Positions 28,717 to 37,844 of a stretch of DNA of 64,000 bases are shown here, in pieces (the stretch's first letter is position 1; each line of letters opens with the position of its first letter). Under the pieces are notes generated by a model that had not been told where the DNA came from, searched no databases, and saw only the letters and a program-made list of their open reading frames with translations. The stretch spans positions 1 to 64,000 of the forward strand of contig CAMAQH010000009.1 in NCBI GenBank assembly GCA_945860295.1. Reading direction: 5' to 3'. Made by a program: the position numbers and the translations under genes. Source of the DNA: Prosthecobacter debontii (GTDB lineage: Bacteria; Verrucomicrobiota; Verrucomicrobiia; Verrucomicrobiales; Verrucomicrobiaceae).

Positions 28717-29703
28717 ATGTCTGTCACCTCACAATCCCTCATTCGCTCCATCATTACGCTGATCACTCTGGCCGTGGGGGCACAGCTACAGGCTCAGTCC
28801 TCCAGCAATGGCATCGCAGCCATCGTGAATGGTAATGTCGTCACCAAGTCCGAGGTGCGTGACGCCGTGAATGCTCAGGAGCAGATGTTGCGCTTCCAAT
28901 TTCAAAATGATCCTGGTGCCCTACAGCGCGAACTAAACAACCTACACGCCACGGCATTGGACAGCCTCATCGACCGTGAACTGGTGCTGGCCGAGTTCAA
29001 GCGCCTGGGCGCTGCCATCAAGAGCCAGTGGGTGGATGATGATGTCAATGGGATCATCCGCGACAGCTTCAAGGGTAACCGCGATGCTTTTGTCAAAGAG
29101 CTGGCTGGCACAGGAATGACGGTGAAAAAGTTTCGTGATCTGCGTGAGAAGATGATGATTGTGAATGCCATGCGCGGTAAGCAGGCGGCCCAGCAATCGC
29201 CAGCCACGCCGAAAGAGGTAGATGACTATTATAAAAAGAATCAGGATAAGTGGCGTGAAGGCGGAATGATCAAAATCAGCACCATCACAATTCCCAAATT
29301 CAGCACAGAAACGTCGGTGACCGTCGAAAGTCAGGGCAAGTTAGCCAACGAGCTTCGCACCAAGCTGGTCAATGGAGCTGACTTTGCCACAACTGCCAAA
29401 GCCTACTCACAGGACAGCTACGCTGAATCCGGTGGAGCTAGAGAGTGGGTGGACAGAGATCAGATGCCACCCGCCATCGCCAATGTTGCCTTTGGCCTGA
29501 AAACCGGAGGCATCAGCGAGGTCATCAACGAGCAACAGGCCTACATCATCATCACCTGTGACGCCATCAAGTACGGAGACGTAAAATCCATGCAGGAACT
29601 ACGCCCCGAAATCGAGCGCTCCATCTCCTCTGAGAAATCCAAGGGCGTGATCGACAAGTGGATGGAAGGCCTGCGCAAGCGGTCCGTGATCAAGAAGCTT
29701 TAA
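28717..29703 (+). CDS. Periplasmic SurA-like peptidyl-prolyl isomerase (parvulin)
   Basis: A 328-residue exported protein: signal peptide (residues 1 to ~26, ending LQAQ), a SurA-type N-terminal chaperone region starting IAAIVNGNVVTKSEV (about 30-165), and a rotamase/PpiC parvulin domain (about 185-290) with the SQDSYAESGGAREWVDR and MPPAIANVAFGLKTGGISEV segments. Known relatives assist folding of outer-membrane proteins; that fits a cell that exports a giant beta-rich surface protein, though no direct link is shown. Only one parvulin domain is present, as opposed to two in E. coli SurA. Confidence 0.92.
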   Translation: MSVTSQSLIRSIITLITLAVGAQLQAQSSSNGIAAIVNGNVVTKSEVRDAVNAQEQMLRFQFQNDPGALQRELNNLHATALDSLIDRELVLAEFKRLGAAIKSQWVDDDVNGIIRDSFKGNRDAFVKELAGTGMTVKKFRDLREKMMIVNAMRGKQAAQQSPATPKEVDDYYKKNQDKWREGGMIKISTITIPKFSTETSVTVESQGKLANELRTKLVNGADFATTAKAYSQDSYAESGGAREWVDRDQMPPAIANVAFGLKTGGISEVINEQQAYIIITCDAIKYGDVKSMQELRPEIERSISSEKSKGVIDKWMEGLRKRSVIKKL

Positions 29704-29716
29704 TGCCTGAAGTGGG

Positions 29717-29830
29717 AGTTGAGAGTGAATGGTTGAGAGTTGAGTGAACTGGAGTAATTCAGCCGAAAAGTGAGTCTTTGTTCTAATTTAAATGGTTTTG
29801 ATTCAGGCTCTCAATCTTCAACTCTTAACT
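29717..29830. repeat. Imperfect inverted repeat, MITE-like element
   Basis: A 23-base arm at 29717-29739 (AGTTGAGAGTGAATGG...) is matched by its reverse complement at 29808-29830 with about 18 of 23 positions identical. The 68 bases between are AT-rich and non-coding. The element fills most of the gap between the PpiC gene and the following small membrane protein gene. GTTGAGAG-type arms are common in dispersed intergenic repeats, but only this copy is in the window. Confidence 0.5.
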
Positions 29831-29892
29831 TCTCCGCGCTTAGTAAGTGCATCGTTGCTTGTGAGTCAGACGTACAATAACAATATCCTCTT

Positions 29893-30234
29893 ATGCCCCT
29901 CGCCATTTATCACATCGCCCACATCATCGGACTGACCTTCGTTTTCATCGGATTCGGTGCCCTGCTTTCCTCTGATTCAGCTCGCAGTGCCATGAAGTGG
30001 CATGGCACAGGCCTCGTCATCAGTTTGATCTCCGGCTTTGGACTCTTGGCCAAGCTGCAAATCTTTGCGACCATGCCCACCTGGGTCTGGATCAAGATCG
30101 CTCTCTGGCTGGTGCTCGGCTTCCTGCCCGTGCTTGCTCGCCGCCGCGTGCTTACACCCCATGCCGTCATCTTACTCGCTGTCATCGTTGCCGGATTCAT
30201 GGGCTACTTGGGCTACATGAAGCCAGCTTTTTAA
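29893..30234 (+). CDS. Small integral membrane protein, four predicted segments
   Basis: A 113-residue hydrophobic protein with about four membrane segments near residues 8-25, 38-58, 62-80 and 92-108, joined by short loops. His6, His10 and His37 are in or near membrane segments. No family was recognised with certainty; the pattern is similar to small conserved proteins of the inner membrane such as SirB-like ones. Stop codon is six bases from the stop of the convergent sulfatase. Confidence 0.75.
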   Translation: MPLAIYHIAHIIGLTFVFIGFGALLSSDSARSAMKWHGTGLVISLISGFGLLAKLQIFATMPTWVWIKIALWLVLGFLPVLARRRVLTPHAVILLAVIVAGFMGYLGYMKPAF

Positions 30235-30239
30235 TGGGC

Positions 30240-31751
30240 TTACGGGTCCGTGAGATTCGGTGCCCACATGCCCGTCTCTTTCACGGCGGGCGTCACGCCA
30301 TCCACTGGAAAAGACGCTTTCGCGGCTTCACGAATTTTCGCTGATATCTCGGTCACGATTGCTGCGTGATCGACCTTGTCTGCCAGGTTTATCTGTTCCT
30401 TGGGATCAGCCTCATGATCGTAGAGTTCGTGGCCTTCTTTCCCTTCGTCCCATTCGGTGTAACGCCAGCGCGGAGTGCGGAGCGAGTAACCACAGATACG
30501 TTTTCCGTCATCGCCACGCGCAGCGCTAGCACCACGGCGATTAAAGCCGCCGCCGCGCACGACTTGGCTCAGCACCCAGCCGCGTCCCATCTGTGTCGTG
30601 TCCTTCAGGATCGGTGCCATGTTCTGGCCTTGCAGATTCGCAGGAGCTTCCACGCCGCACATCGCTGCTAAAGTTGGGTAGAGATCGATCAAGCCCACCG
30701 GAGCCTGCGCCACCGCACTCTTCGTTACACCCGGACCCGCCATGATTAGTGGCACACGCGCGCTTTCCTCAAACAGACTCTGCTTCTGCCACAGCCCATG
30801 CTCGCCGAGGTGATAGCCATGATCGCTGGTGAAAACAACAATCGTATTCTCCGCCAGCCCGAGTCGATCGAGTGCATCCAGCACACGTCCCGCCTGCGCA
30901 TCCATGAAACTGATTGCTGAATAATAGGCCTGCACCGCCTGCCGGCGCAGATCATCCGTTAACTTTTCCTGCTCCTTCTTCTGGCTGCCCAGCGCGTGGA
31001 TTGGCAGATCTTTCTGATCTTCCTCCACGCCACTCACCACTGGCATCTGATCCACCGGGTAGCCGTCGAACCACTTTTTCGGCGACACATACGGCGTGTG
31101 TGGGCGGAAGAAACCCAGCGCCAAAAAGAACGGACGGTCTTTTTCACGAGCACAGCGCTCCAGGACCCACTCCGCCTCTTTCGCTATCATCCCATCTGTG
31201 TGTTTTTCATCACTGCTGGGAGAAGCATACCAACTCAGCGTGCCGCCAAAATTCCCTGGAAGCAGGCTGGAAATATTCGGCTGATCGATCATCCGATCTG
31301 CCCCGGCCGGATTGATCTCCATCTCCCACGATCCAGGATCATCATGCCCATCCGTGCCTATCGAGTTCGGCACATTGTAATGATACAGCTTACCGATCCG
31401 CGCCGCGAAGTAACCATGGAGTCGAAATGCTTGCGGCAGACAAATATGAGCAGGAATCGTCTGCCGGAAAAGCTGCCCGTTTGTCAGAATGCCCGAGCTG
31501 TTTGGGTAAAGTCCCGTCAGCATTGAGTTTCGGCTCGGCCCGCATAGCGGAAACTGACACCCTGCTTTATCAAAGCGCACCCCGCGTGCTGCCAGCTTAT
31601 CCAGATTCGGCGTCTTCACCTGTGTATGGCCGTAGCAGCCCAAACTGTTATTTAAATCATCCGCCATCATGAACAGCACATTCGGCGTCGATGCTGCGTG
31701 CAGTGAATCCACTGAAATAACGGTCAGGAAAAGAAGAGAACGCATCATCAT
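30240..31751 (-). CDS. Secreted sulfatase (iduronate-2-sulfatase-like)
   Basis: A 503-residue exported sulfatase with a signal peptide (residues 1 to ~20, three adjacent Met codons as possible starts). Metal-binding Asp31-Asp32 are in MMADDLNNSLGCYG, and the signature CGPSR (Cys70-Arg74) provides the formylglycine Cys. GCQFPLCGPSRNSMLTG, the ARIGKLYH segment and SDHGYHLGEHGLW match the choline-/iduronate-sulfatase branch rather than the arylsulfatase A branch of the other sulfatase in this window. The likely role is removing sulfate from polysaccharides such as algal or animal glycans; the substrate is an inference. Confidence 0.94.
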   Translation of the reverse strand: MMMRSLLFLTVISVDSLHAASTPNVLFMMADDLNNSLGCYGHTQVKTPNLDKLAARGVRFDKAGCQFPLCGPSRNSMLTGLYPNSSGILTNGQLFRQTIPAHICLPQAFRLHGYFAARIGKLYHYNVPNSIGTDGHDDPGSWEMEINPAGADRMIDQPNISSLLPGNFGGTLSWYASPSSDEKHTDGMIAKEAEWVLERCAREKDRPFFLALGFFRPHTPYVSPKKWFDGYPVDQMPVVSGVEEDQKDLPIHALGSQKKEQEKLTDDLRRQAVQAYYSAISFMDAQAGRVLDALDRLGLAENTIVVFTSDHGYHLGEHGLWQKQSLFEESARVPLIMAGPGVTKSAVAQAPVGLIDLYPTLAAMCGVEAPANLQGQNMAPILKDTTQMGRGWVLSQVVRGGGFNRRGASAARGDDGKRICGYSLRTPRWRYTEWDEGKEGHELYDHEADPKEQINLADKVDHAAIVTEISAKIREAAKASFPVDGVTPAVKETGMWAPNLTDP

Positions 31752-31921
31752 AAGAGCCAGTCTGAACGAAGCCCGGTCAATGACATTTCGCTAAACTTGG
31801 CATCAACTGCTGCGCGCTGCGCGTTTGGAGCTCCGCCTTCAGACGGTTTCTTTGAATGCTGATCGCGGACAGAAGCTCAACGAACGCACCGCTACAGCAT
31901 GAGTTTTTCGATGCCGCCGAT

Positions 31922-32926
31922 TTAACGACTGAGTTTCTTGAACAGCCGCGCCACGCCATCCGCAGAGCGGCAGGCGATGGCGGCCTCGGCGAGGATCATG
32001 GCGACATCCAAGCGAGTGATCTTGATGCCGAACTGCAATTCCTCCCATGAGGCCGACTGCATTCGAGTGAGGGTTTTGGCTCCCAGTAGCAGGGGCAAGG
32101 AAGTGGCGTAACGCAGCTTCCCGTCGGCGACATGCTGGACGTAGTGCAGCCCGCTGTCGAGATGCTGGCGGCAGGTGGCTAACCAATCATGCCATAGGGG
32201 CTGCAAGACACGAGTGTTTGCCTGAACCTCCGCAGGATTCGCACCTGGAAGATAGCAGCGGCCATCACGGACATCTTCTCCGATGTCTCTCAAGATGTTG
32301 ATGAGCTGAAGGCCTTTGCCGAGGCTGGCTCCCCATGTTTTCATCTGCTCCAGGCTCACACTCGAATCAAGAGACGCGGGCTTCTCGATCCCGCACATCT
32401 CTGTCCAAAACTCACCCACACAGCCCGCGACGAGCCAGGTGTATTCATCGAGCTCATCAGCGCTCTTCAGACAGCGCAATTCGCCGTCCGATGGAAAGCG
32501 CTGAATGTCGAGTCGCTGCCCGTGAATAATGCGCTCCAGCACGTGCTGAATGGCGCTGAGCGGTGCGCCGCTCATGGCTCGCAGCCATGCAAGACCATCG
32601 GTGAAACGCTCCATGAGTCTGCGCTCTGCCTCATCTTTTTGCTGGGGCACGAAGTCCTGGGCGATGCGCGCTGCCAAGGCTTGCTGCGTGGTTTCAACTG
32701 GCTGCTGAATCAGCGCCTGATACTGCTGCAAACAATCGATTCGGACACTGGCGCTGACACTGGCTGTATCGGCGATGGTGTCAGCCGTCCGAGCCAGTAA
32801 GTAAGCAAGTGAGATGGGTTCACGCAGCTCACGTGGGAGAGCTTTCAACGTCAGATAAAAGGAACGCGAAACAGAGGCGAGAAGCTGGCCGCCTAGTTCG
32901 CGTTCGTGATGTGATTCGTCGGACAT
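31922..32926 (-). CDS. Squalene/phytoene synthase family protein
   Basis: A 334-residue trans-isoprenyl diphosphate synthase (head-to-head condensation of two prenyl diphosphates) of the SQS/PSY family. The two Asp-rich Mg2+-binding motifs are DTIAD (49-53, in LLARTADTIADT) and DIGED (215-219, in INILRDIGEDVRDGRCYLP); YTWLVAGCVGEFW is the usual middle segment. It may make squalene or a dehydrosqualene precursor for hopanoids or carotenoids, but no other hpn/crt gene accompanies it, so the product is not decided. An M48 protease gene lies 35 bases upstream on the same strand, suggesting joint transcription. Confidence 0.9.
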   Translation of the reverse strand: MSDESHHERELGGQLLASVSRSFYLTLKALPRELREPISLAYLLARTADTIADTASVSASVRIDCLQQYQALIQQPVETTQQALAARIAQDFVPQQKDEAERRLMERFTDGLAWLRAMSGAPLSAIQHVLERIIHGQRLDIQRFPSDGELRCLKSADELDEYTWLVAGCVGEFWTEMCGIEKPASLDSSVSLEQMKTWGASLGKGLQLINILRDIGEDVRDGRCYLPGANPAEVQANTRVLQPLWHDWLATCRQHLDSGLHYVQHVADGKLRYATSLPLLLGAKTLTRMQSASWEELQFGIKITRLDVAMILAEAAIACRSADGVARLFKKLSR

Positions 32927-32961
32927 GTAGAGTTCTTAACGGCTGATGAACACTAACAAAA

Positions 32962-33822
32962 TCAATACTTGCCAGCGCGCTGCTGAGCAATGAGTTCGCG
33001 AATCTTTTCCGCGCGGTTTTCGGGGTTCGGATGTGAGCTGAGCATCTCAGGCTGGCGGCTGCCACTGGCGGCTTTGGCCAGGATCTCCATGACGCCGATC
33101 ATGGCTTCGGGGTTGTAGCCGGCTTCAATGAGGAAGCGTACGCCGAGCGCATCTGACTCGAGTTCATCATCACGGCCATATTTCATGACGCGGAAGCTTG
33201 CCACGGCCTGAGCAATCTGTGAGCCCACATTGCTTTGACCATCCGAGAGCAGGATGCCAGCGCCCTGTGCGAGTCCGCTCCAGAGCTTGGTCGTGGCCAT
33301 CTGCTCATTCGAGTGGCGACCGACGACGTGACCGATTTCATGTCCGAGCACACCCGCGAGTTGGTCTTCATTTTTTAGCAACCGCAACAGCGCCTCGGTG
33401 ATGAAAATCTGGCCACCGGGCAGGGCAAAGGCGTTGATAGTCTGCGTATCGCCAAGCAGGTGGAAGTCGAAGTTGTAGTCGGTCTTCCGGGCGAGTGTGC
33501 TCTGTACGAGTTTTGATCCCACGCGATCCACCAAGGCTTGGCTTTTAGCATCACGCGATTCACCACCCATCTGGCGAATCATGGTGGGTGCGGATTGCAG
33601 ACCTAAAGCGACTTCTTCCTGCGCGCTGGCATAGGCGAGGCGCTGCGTGCGGCCAGTGAATTCATTCTGATGAGCTGTCGTGCCGAGGTAGTGGTAGGCC
33701 AGCGTGCCGCCGATGACGAGCACGGCCATCATGAGGCGTGGATTACAGCCGATGCCCGGCCTGCGCCCTTCAGCGTATGGAAGTGCGAAACCGTTGAGTA
33801 GGCGGGTAAAAAGGGCGCGCAT
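32962..33822 (-). CDS. M48-family zinc metalloprotease, membrane anchored
   Basis: A 286-residue peptidase with an N-terminal membrane segment (about residues 30-47, MMAVLVIGGTLAYHYLG) and the zinc site HEIGH at 161-165 (VLGHEIGHVVGRHS). The third ligand is a Glu in DDELESDALGVRFL. The region NAFALPGGQIFITEALL is typical of the periplasmic BepA/YfgC and Oma1-like branch, whose known members handle quality control of envelope proteins. No TPR domain follows, so it is a short, protease-only form. It is the upstream gene of a pair with the squalene synthase-like gene. Confidence 0.92.
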   Translation of the reverse strand: MRALFTRLLNGFALPYAEGRRPGIGCNPRLMMAVLVIGGTLAYHYLGTTAHQNEFTGRTQRLAYASAQEEVALGLQSAPTMIRQMGGESRDAKSQALVDRVGSKLVQSTLARKTDYNFDFHLLGDTQTINAFALPGGQIFITEALLRLLKNEDQLAGVLGHEIGHVVGRHSNEQMATTKLWSGLAQGAGILLSDGQSNVGSQIAQAVASFRVMKYGRDDELESDALGVRFLIEAGYNPEAMIGVMEILAKAASGSRQPEMLSSHPNPENRAEKIRELIAQQRAGKY

Positions 33823-33933
33823 TAGGACGATAGTATGTGGTCTTCACCGTCAGGCAAGCAGGACCACCGCCGTGAATTGACCGTGCATCAACTTGCGGCT
33901 TGAACTCTACGTTTTGAGCCGCGACGGACTCAT

Positions 33934-34554
33934 ATGAAACCACGGCTAATACTTCTCTGGGTACTGACTCTCGTTGGCTGCAATACGCTTCAGACCAGCA
34001 GCAATACGGCCTTCAACTACGGTCACCTATTTGTCACTGGGGACATCCCTCGCGTCTCACGCTTTCTCACGGACAAGATCAAAGGGCTGACTCGCAATGA
34101 CGGCTCTTTTTGGAATGCAGATGATGTCGAGGGCCGACCCAGCATCATGATTTCTCTGGGTATGCAGATGGTGTACCTTTTCAAAGGCGGTCAGCTCGCA
34201 GGCGGCTCGCCCATTTCATCGGGTGCCGAAGGGTATTATACCCGCCCAGGTCGCTATCATATCACGGAGAAGGACATCGATCACAAATCCTCCATCTACG
34301 GCGACTACGAGGACCGCGATGGGAACGTCATCAGCCTAAACATCGACAACCGCAAAGACCCGCGCCCACCTGGAACACGCTTTGAGGGAGCCAAGATGTA
34401 TTACTTCATGCGTGTCTATGGCGGAGTCGGCATGCATCAGGGCTACCTTCCTGGCTATGCGGCCTCTCACGGTTGCATCCGCATGCCAGGCCGCATGGCG
34501 GAGAGATTCTTCCATGAGGTCAAAATCGGCACGCCTGTCGAGATCGTGCCTTGA
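33934..34554 (+). CDS. L,D-transpeptidase (YkuD), predicted lipoprotein
   Basis: A 206-residue envelope protein with a lipoprotein signal (MKPRLILLWVLTLVGC, lipid-modified Cys16). The catalytic motif SHGCIRMP has His179 and Cys181; an upstream His in MHQGYLPGY completes the family pattern. Such enzymes form 3-3 peptidoglycan cross-links or attach proteins to peptidoglycan. This suggests an ordinary peptidoglycan wall. It is divergent from the M48 protease and converges on the NHL-repeat gene. Confidence 0.92.
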   Translation: MKPRLILLWVLTLVGCNTLQTSSNTAFNYGHLFVTGDIPRVSRFLTDKIKGLTRNDGSFWNADDVEGRPSIMISLGMQMVYLFKGGQLAGGSPISSGAEGYYTRPGRYHITEKDIDHKSSIYGDYEDRDGNVISLNIDNRKDPRPPGTRFEGAKMYYFMRVYGGVGMHQGYLPGYAASHGCIRMPGRMAERFFHEVKIGTPVEIVP

Positions 34555-34565
34555 GATCTTTGAGG

Positions 34566-35639
34566 TCACTTTCTCAGCACGCGCACTTTGTGCGACTCGC
34601 TGTCGCCGATGAAAATGGAACCGTCGGTATCAAAGAAGACGCCGTGCGGACGGCCCATTTCACACTTGAGGGGATCGCCGTCACCACCGTTGCCTTTTTG
34701 ACCGGTGCCTGCGATGAGATGAATCAGACCACTCTTCGCCTCGACCATGCGGATAGTGTGGCTTTCGCAATCGGCAAGCCAGGCGTTGCCTTCAGCATCC
34801 ACGGCGATGCCTTTGGGGCCACTGAGTGTGGCTTCTTTGGCTGGCCCTTCATTGCCAGTGAGTCCTTTTTTTCCACTGCCTGCGATGTGATGAATCTTAC
34901 CTGCCGCGAGGTCAAATTTGAAGACCTGATTGCCCTCTCTCATGCAAAGCCAAAGATTGCCCTGCTTATCAAAATCAAGTGAACGTGGACCATTCAATGG
35001 AGTGCCGACGATGGGCGATCCATCGGCTGTGGGTCCGGCTTTACCGATGCCGGCGAAGGTGCTGATGGAGCCGCTTTTCATATCGATCTTGCGGATGACA
35101 TGGTTGCCGATGTCACACACATAGAGCGAGCCATCAGGACCAAATTGCAGACTGTGCGGCTGCTTGAATTGAGCCTGTGCGGCGGGGCCTCCATAGCCGC
35201 TGTAGCCTGCCATGCCGTTACCCGCGAGTGTGGTGATGATACCTGACTTCATGTCCACTTTTCGTATGGCATGATTGGTCATATCGACGATGTAGAGATC
35301 GCCCGCAGCATCAAAGCGCAGCTCATGTGGCAGATTGAAGGTGGCCTGCAAAGCTGGACCGCCATCGCCACTGTAGCCCTTTTGGCCTGAGCCTGCGACG
35401 GTGTGGATGATGCCATCCGGAGTGACTTTGCGGATCCGCTGGCCAGTGTACTCGCAGAAGTAAAGCGCACCATCTGGTCCGCGTGTGAGGCCGAATGGAT
35501 TATCGATCTGCGCCTTTGTGGCAGGGCCACCATCACCACTGCCGCCTTTTTCGCCTGTGCCGGCAAAGGTGGAGATTTTCCATTCAGCAGCAGATGCTGA
35601 AAGGCTGACTAGGAGAGCAAAAGTCGTGAGGAAGCGCAT
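34566..35639 (-). CDS. Secreted NHL-repeat beta-propeller protein
   Basis: The ATG at 35639 gives a signal peptide (MRFLTTFALLVSLSASAA) and a ~357-residue product; the open frame extends further upstream but without a signal. It contains about six NHL repeats, each with the pattern GxxG..GDGGPA....l..P.gl..d..G.lYi.D..n..IRkv, seen at about 12-60, 67-115, 122-170, 176-226, 232-280 and 287-335. A beta-propeller fold results. Members serve as extracellular or periplasmic enzymes or binding proteins; no catalytic residues are evident. The stop lies 12 bases from the stop of the L,D-transpeptidase gene. Confidence 0.9.
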   Translation of the reverse strand: MRFLTTFALLVSLSASAAEWKISTFAGTGEKGGSGDGGPATKAQIDNPFGLTRGPDGALYFCEYTGQRIRKVTPDGIIHTVAGSGQKGYSGDGGPALQATFNLPHELRFDAAGDLYIVDMTNHAIRKVDMKSGIITTLAGNGMAGYSGYGGPAAQAQFKQPHSLQFGPDGSLYVCDIGNHVIRKIDMKSGSISTFAGIGKAGPTADGSPIVGTPLNGPRSLDFDKQGNLWLCMREGNQVFKFDLAAGKIHHIAGSGKKGLTGNEGPAKEATLSGPKGIAVDAEGNAWLADCESHTIRMVEAKSGLIHLIAGTGQKGNGGDGDPLKCEMGRPHGVFFDTDGSIFIGDSESHKVRVLRK

Positions 35640-35760
35640 GGGAGTATGGGGTAAGGCAGTGAAAGAAACGTATTGGACATAAAAGTCCTGCAAAAGGCGA
35701 GCACGGATGTGTTGCGGCATGAAATGTCTTGTTCAAACGAGCCTGCGAGATAGCATTGAA

Positions 35761-36477
35761 GTGCGTTTTATTTTGAAGACTTTTTCGATCATCTGGAGTT
35801 GTCTTGGGCTGGCTGTCATGGCAGCCAGCGCGCGACTTTCTGCGGCAGACAGTCCACCACAGCACACCCTGGAGATAGCGCGCATTCAGTTCGAGCGGTC
35901 GATGATCGAGGTCAGTCTAGCACCGATGAAAAAAAGTCTCTTGGAGCTAACGACTCTGGAGAAACAACGTGCTGATGCCCGCGACTACAAATGGGCAATT
36001 TCCATCAGGGAGCAGCGACGGAAGATCGAGCATGAACTGGAGCGACTGGATAAAGAACTGCTGCTGCTGCAAACGCGCGAGCAGTCACTGAAAGCCAGCC
36101 TGCTGCCAGACCGCATCCCTTTGCCGCTGGATCAGGCAGAACTCAGCGGCGTGCGGCTAGAGGGCGGCGCGCTCACCGGCTGGAGCAAACCCGGAGCAAG
36201 CGCCAAGTGGCAGCTCCCCGCTTTGCCCCCAGGCGGTTACGAAGTCATTCTCCGCTACCGCTGCGGCGCGCTGGATGGTGGTGAGCTACAAATTAAGGAG
36301 TCACACTTCAGCCTTAAGGGGCAGATCGACACCGCGCTCCAAGGCCCCCAGGAAAAAAACCTCGGCACACTGAAAATCACAGATGGTTCCGGCCCATTAA
36401 CGCTCACGGCTATGACGCTCGTGAAAGACAATTTGATGGACCTGATGTCCCTGCATCTGGTGCCTGCTTCGCGCTAA
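35761..36477 (+). CDS. Secreted coiled-coil protein with a carbohydrate-binding-like C-terminus
   Basis: The GTG at 35761 gives a plausible signal peptide (residues 1 to ~28); an ATG 18 codons upstream would put it too far from the N-terminus. A charged coiled coil follows (about residues 35-115), rich in Glu, Lys, Arg and Leu. The last ~110 residues have LTGWSKPGASAKWQLPALPPGGYEVILRYRC-like beta-strand text seen in carbohydrate-binding modules appended to PVC secreted proteins. I recognise no specific family; function unknown. Confidence 0.68.
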   Translation: MRFILKTFSIIWSCLGLAVMAASARLSAADSPPQHTLEIARIQFERSMIEVSLAPMKKSLLELTTLEKQRADARDYKWAISIREQRRKIEHELERLDKELLLLQTREQSLKASLLPDRIPLPLDQAELSGVRLEGGALTGWSKPGASAKWQLPALPPGGYEVILRYRCGALDGGELQIKESHFSLKGQIDTALQGPQEKNLGTLKITDGSGPLTLTAMTLVKDNLMDLMSLHLVPASR

Positions 36478-36650
36478 AAGAGAACCCACCTTAGCTGGAT
36501 ATCTAAACGATCTCAGACTGAGCTGATCCACCTGGCCTATTTATGGCCCCTTATGCAGACCAAATTTCCCGCTTGCCAGACTCGCATCACCCACTACTGT
36601 CGCCCCCCCTTACCCAGATAATCTGGATATATAAAGACCGTACCAAGCCG

Positions 36651-36851
36651 ATGAAAGCCGAACTCGTTGAACAAGCTGCCCTAGTCGTCAAAGACACGCC
36701 GATCCTCATCAACATGGTTTCCAAGCGCGTCAAACAACTCACATCTGGCCGTGCCCCGCTCGTCGAGCGCCGCCCAGGTATGCGTGAGGCTGACATCGCC
36801 CTCCTGGAAATCATCCAGGGCAAGATCAAGGCTCAGTTCCTCGACGCTTAA
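36651..36851 (+). CDS. rpoZ: RNA polymerase omega subunit
   Basis: The 66-residue protein from the ATG at 36651 matches the omega subunit: MVSKRVKQLTSGRAPLVE and ADIALLEIIQGKI are the conserved helices that wrap the beta' C-terminus and aid polymerase assembly. The open frame starts 36 codons upstream, but those codons show no omega homology. smpB follows after 55 bases on the same strand, suggesting a shared transcript. Confidence 0.88.
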   Translation: MKAELVEQAALVVKDTPILINMVSKRVKQLTSGRAPLVERRPGMREADIALLEIIQGKIKAQFLDA

Positions 36852-36906
36852 CGCCTCAGCGGGCGGCCCCTAGCTCCTGAGCGGGCGGCATAAAGATCGC
36901 CGCTTC

Positions 36907-37371
36907 ATGACTGAAGAAATCGCCACCAACCGTAAAGCGCTCCGGGACTATCATATCCTTGAAAGATACGAATGCGGCGTCGAACTCCGAGGCACGGAGG
37001 TCAAATCCATCCGCCAAGGCAAGCTCAATATAAGTGATGCCTTTGCACGCGTCGAGCGTGGTCAAGTCTGGCTCTACAACATGGACATCCAGACTTATGA
37101 CAAAGCCAGCTACGATCAGCACGAACCACGCCGCACCCGCCGCCTGCTTTTGCACAAGCGTGAGATCTTGAAGCTCTTCGGTTTCACCCAGATCAAAGGC
37201 CACTCGCTACCCATCCTGCGTGCTTACTGGAAGGGCGCTCACATCAAGATGGAACTCGGTGTCGGCAAAGGCAAAAACGTCGGTGACCAGCGTGAGGCCC
37301 TGAAGGAAAAAGCCGTCAAACGAGAGGCTCAGCGCGTCGTAGCCAGTTTTAACAAGCGCGCTCGCGTTTGA
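36907..37371 (+). CDS. smpB: SsrA-binding protein SmpB
   Basis: A 154-residue protein that carries tmRNA to stalled ribosomes in trans-translation. The conserved core includes NRKALRDYHILERYECGVEL and LRGTEVKSIRQG, the NMDIQTYD.A loop and the LLLHKREI helix; the basic C-terminal tail (GKNVGDQREALKEKAVKRE) is the segment that becomes ordered in the mRNA channel. Length is normal for the family. No tmRNA gene was found in the window. Confidence 0.95.
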   Translation: MTEEIATNRKALRDYHILERYECGVELRGTEVKSIRQGKLNISDAFARVERGQVWLYNMDIQTYDKASYDQHEPRRTRRLLLHKREILKLFGFTQIKGHSLPILRAYWKGAHIKMELGVGKGKNVGDQREALKEKAVKREAQRVVASFNKRARV

Positions 37372-37428
37372 ATTTCCGTATTTTTTGCTCGCCGTCTTTG
37401 TGGTGATCTGGCTAAAACCATCACCGAC

Positions 37429-37680
37429 ATGATCGAACTCGAAGTCTATGCCAAAGGTCTGCGCACAGAACCCATGCTCAAAGAGCTCCACAGCCAGATG
37501 GATAGCCTGCCGCAAATTCGTTACAAGATCGATACCCACCACGACCTCGTCTACTTCGAAGTCGATACTGATTCAGACGCGTCTCTGCGGCAATTGACCA
37601 CCATCTTCACCGACATCGGCCTCATCCCTCGCATCGTTGGCCAGCCCCCAGATGGCTTCGCTGCAGACAGCGACCACTAG
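37429..37680 (+). CDS. Small conserved protein of unknown function
   Basis: An 83-residue soluble protein, MIELEVYAKGLRTEPMLKEL..., with a beta-alpha-beta-type pattern (strands near 2-8 and 42-48, helix near 12-26). It is acidic with no signal peptide or Cys. It lies 57 bases after smpB on the same strand and may be co-transcribed with it. I do not recognise the family; the ACT-like pattern is only a suggestion. Confidence 0.6.
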   Translation: MIELEVYAKGLRTEPMLKELHSQMDSLPQIRYKIDTHHDLVYFEVDTDSDASLRQLTTIFTDIGLIPRIVGQPPDGFAADSDH

Positions 37681-37769
37681 CATTTGATAGGCTGCGGTGC
37701 CGTCACTGTGTTCCCTGGTTGTAACAAAGCCGAGATTGATTCAAACTCAGAAACCGCATGGCTCCCTAG

Positions 37770-37844
37770 ATGTCTGAATCGATCATCGGCGGTAACTTGA
37801 AGACGCGATCTCTGAAGACTCCCGAGGGTGGCGTCCGGCCCTAA
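37770..37844 (+). pseudogene. Possible 5' remnant of an RsmD-like 16S rRNA methyltransferase gene
   Basis: An ATG at 37770 encodes 24 residues (MSESIIGGNLKTRSLKTPEG then GVRP) before a TAA. This follows the N-terminus of RsmD, MRIIxGxxKGRxLKxPxGxxVRPT, at the IIGG, K.R.LKTP.G and VRP positions. The expected TTDRVREALF continuation is absent in all three frames. It sits in the otherwise gene-free stretch 37681-38121 upstream of alaS. It may be a decayed gene fragment or a chance match. Confidence 0.35.
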
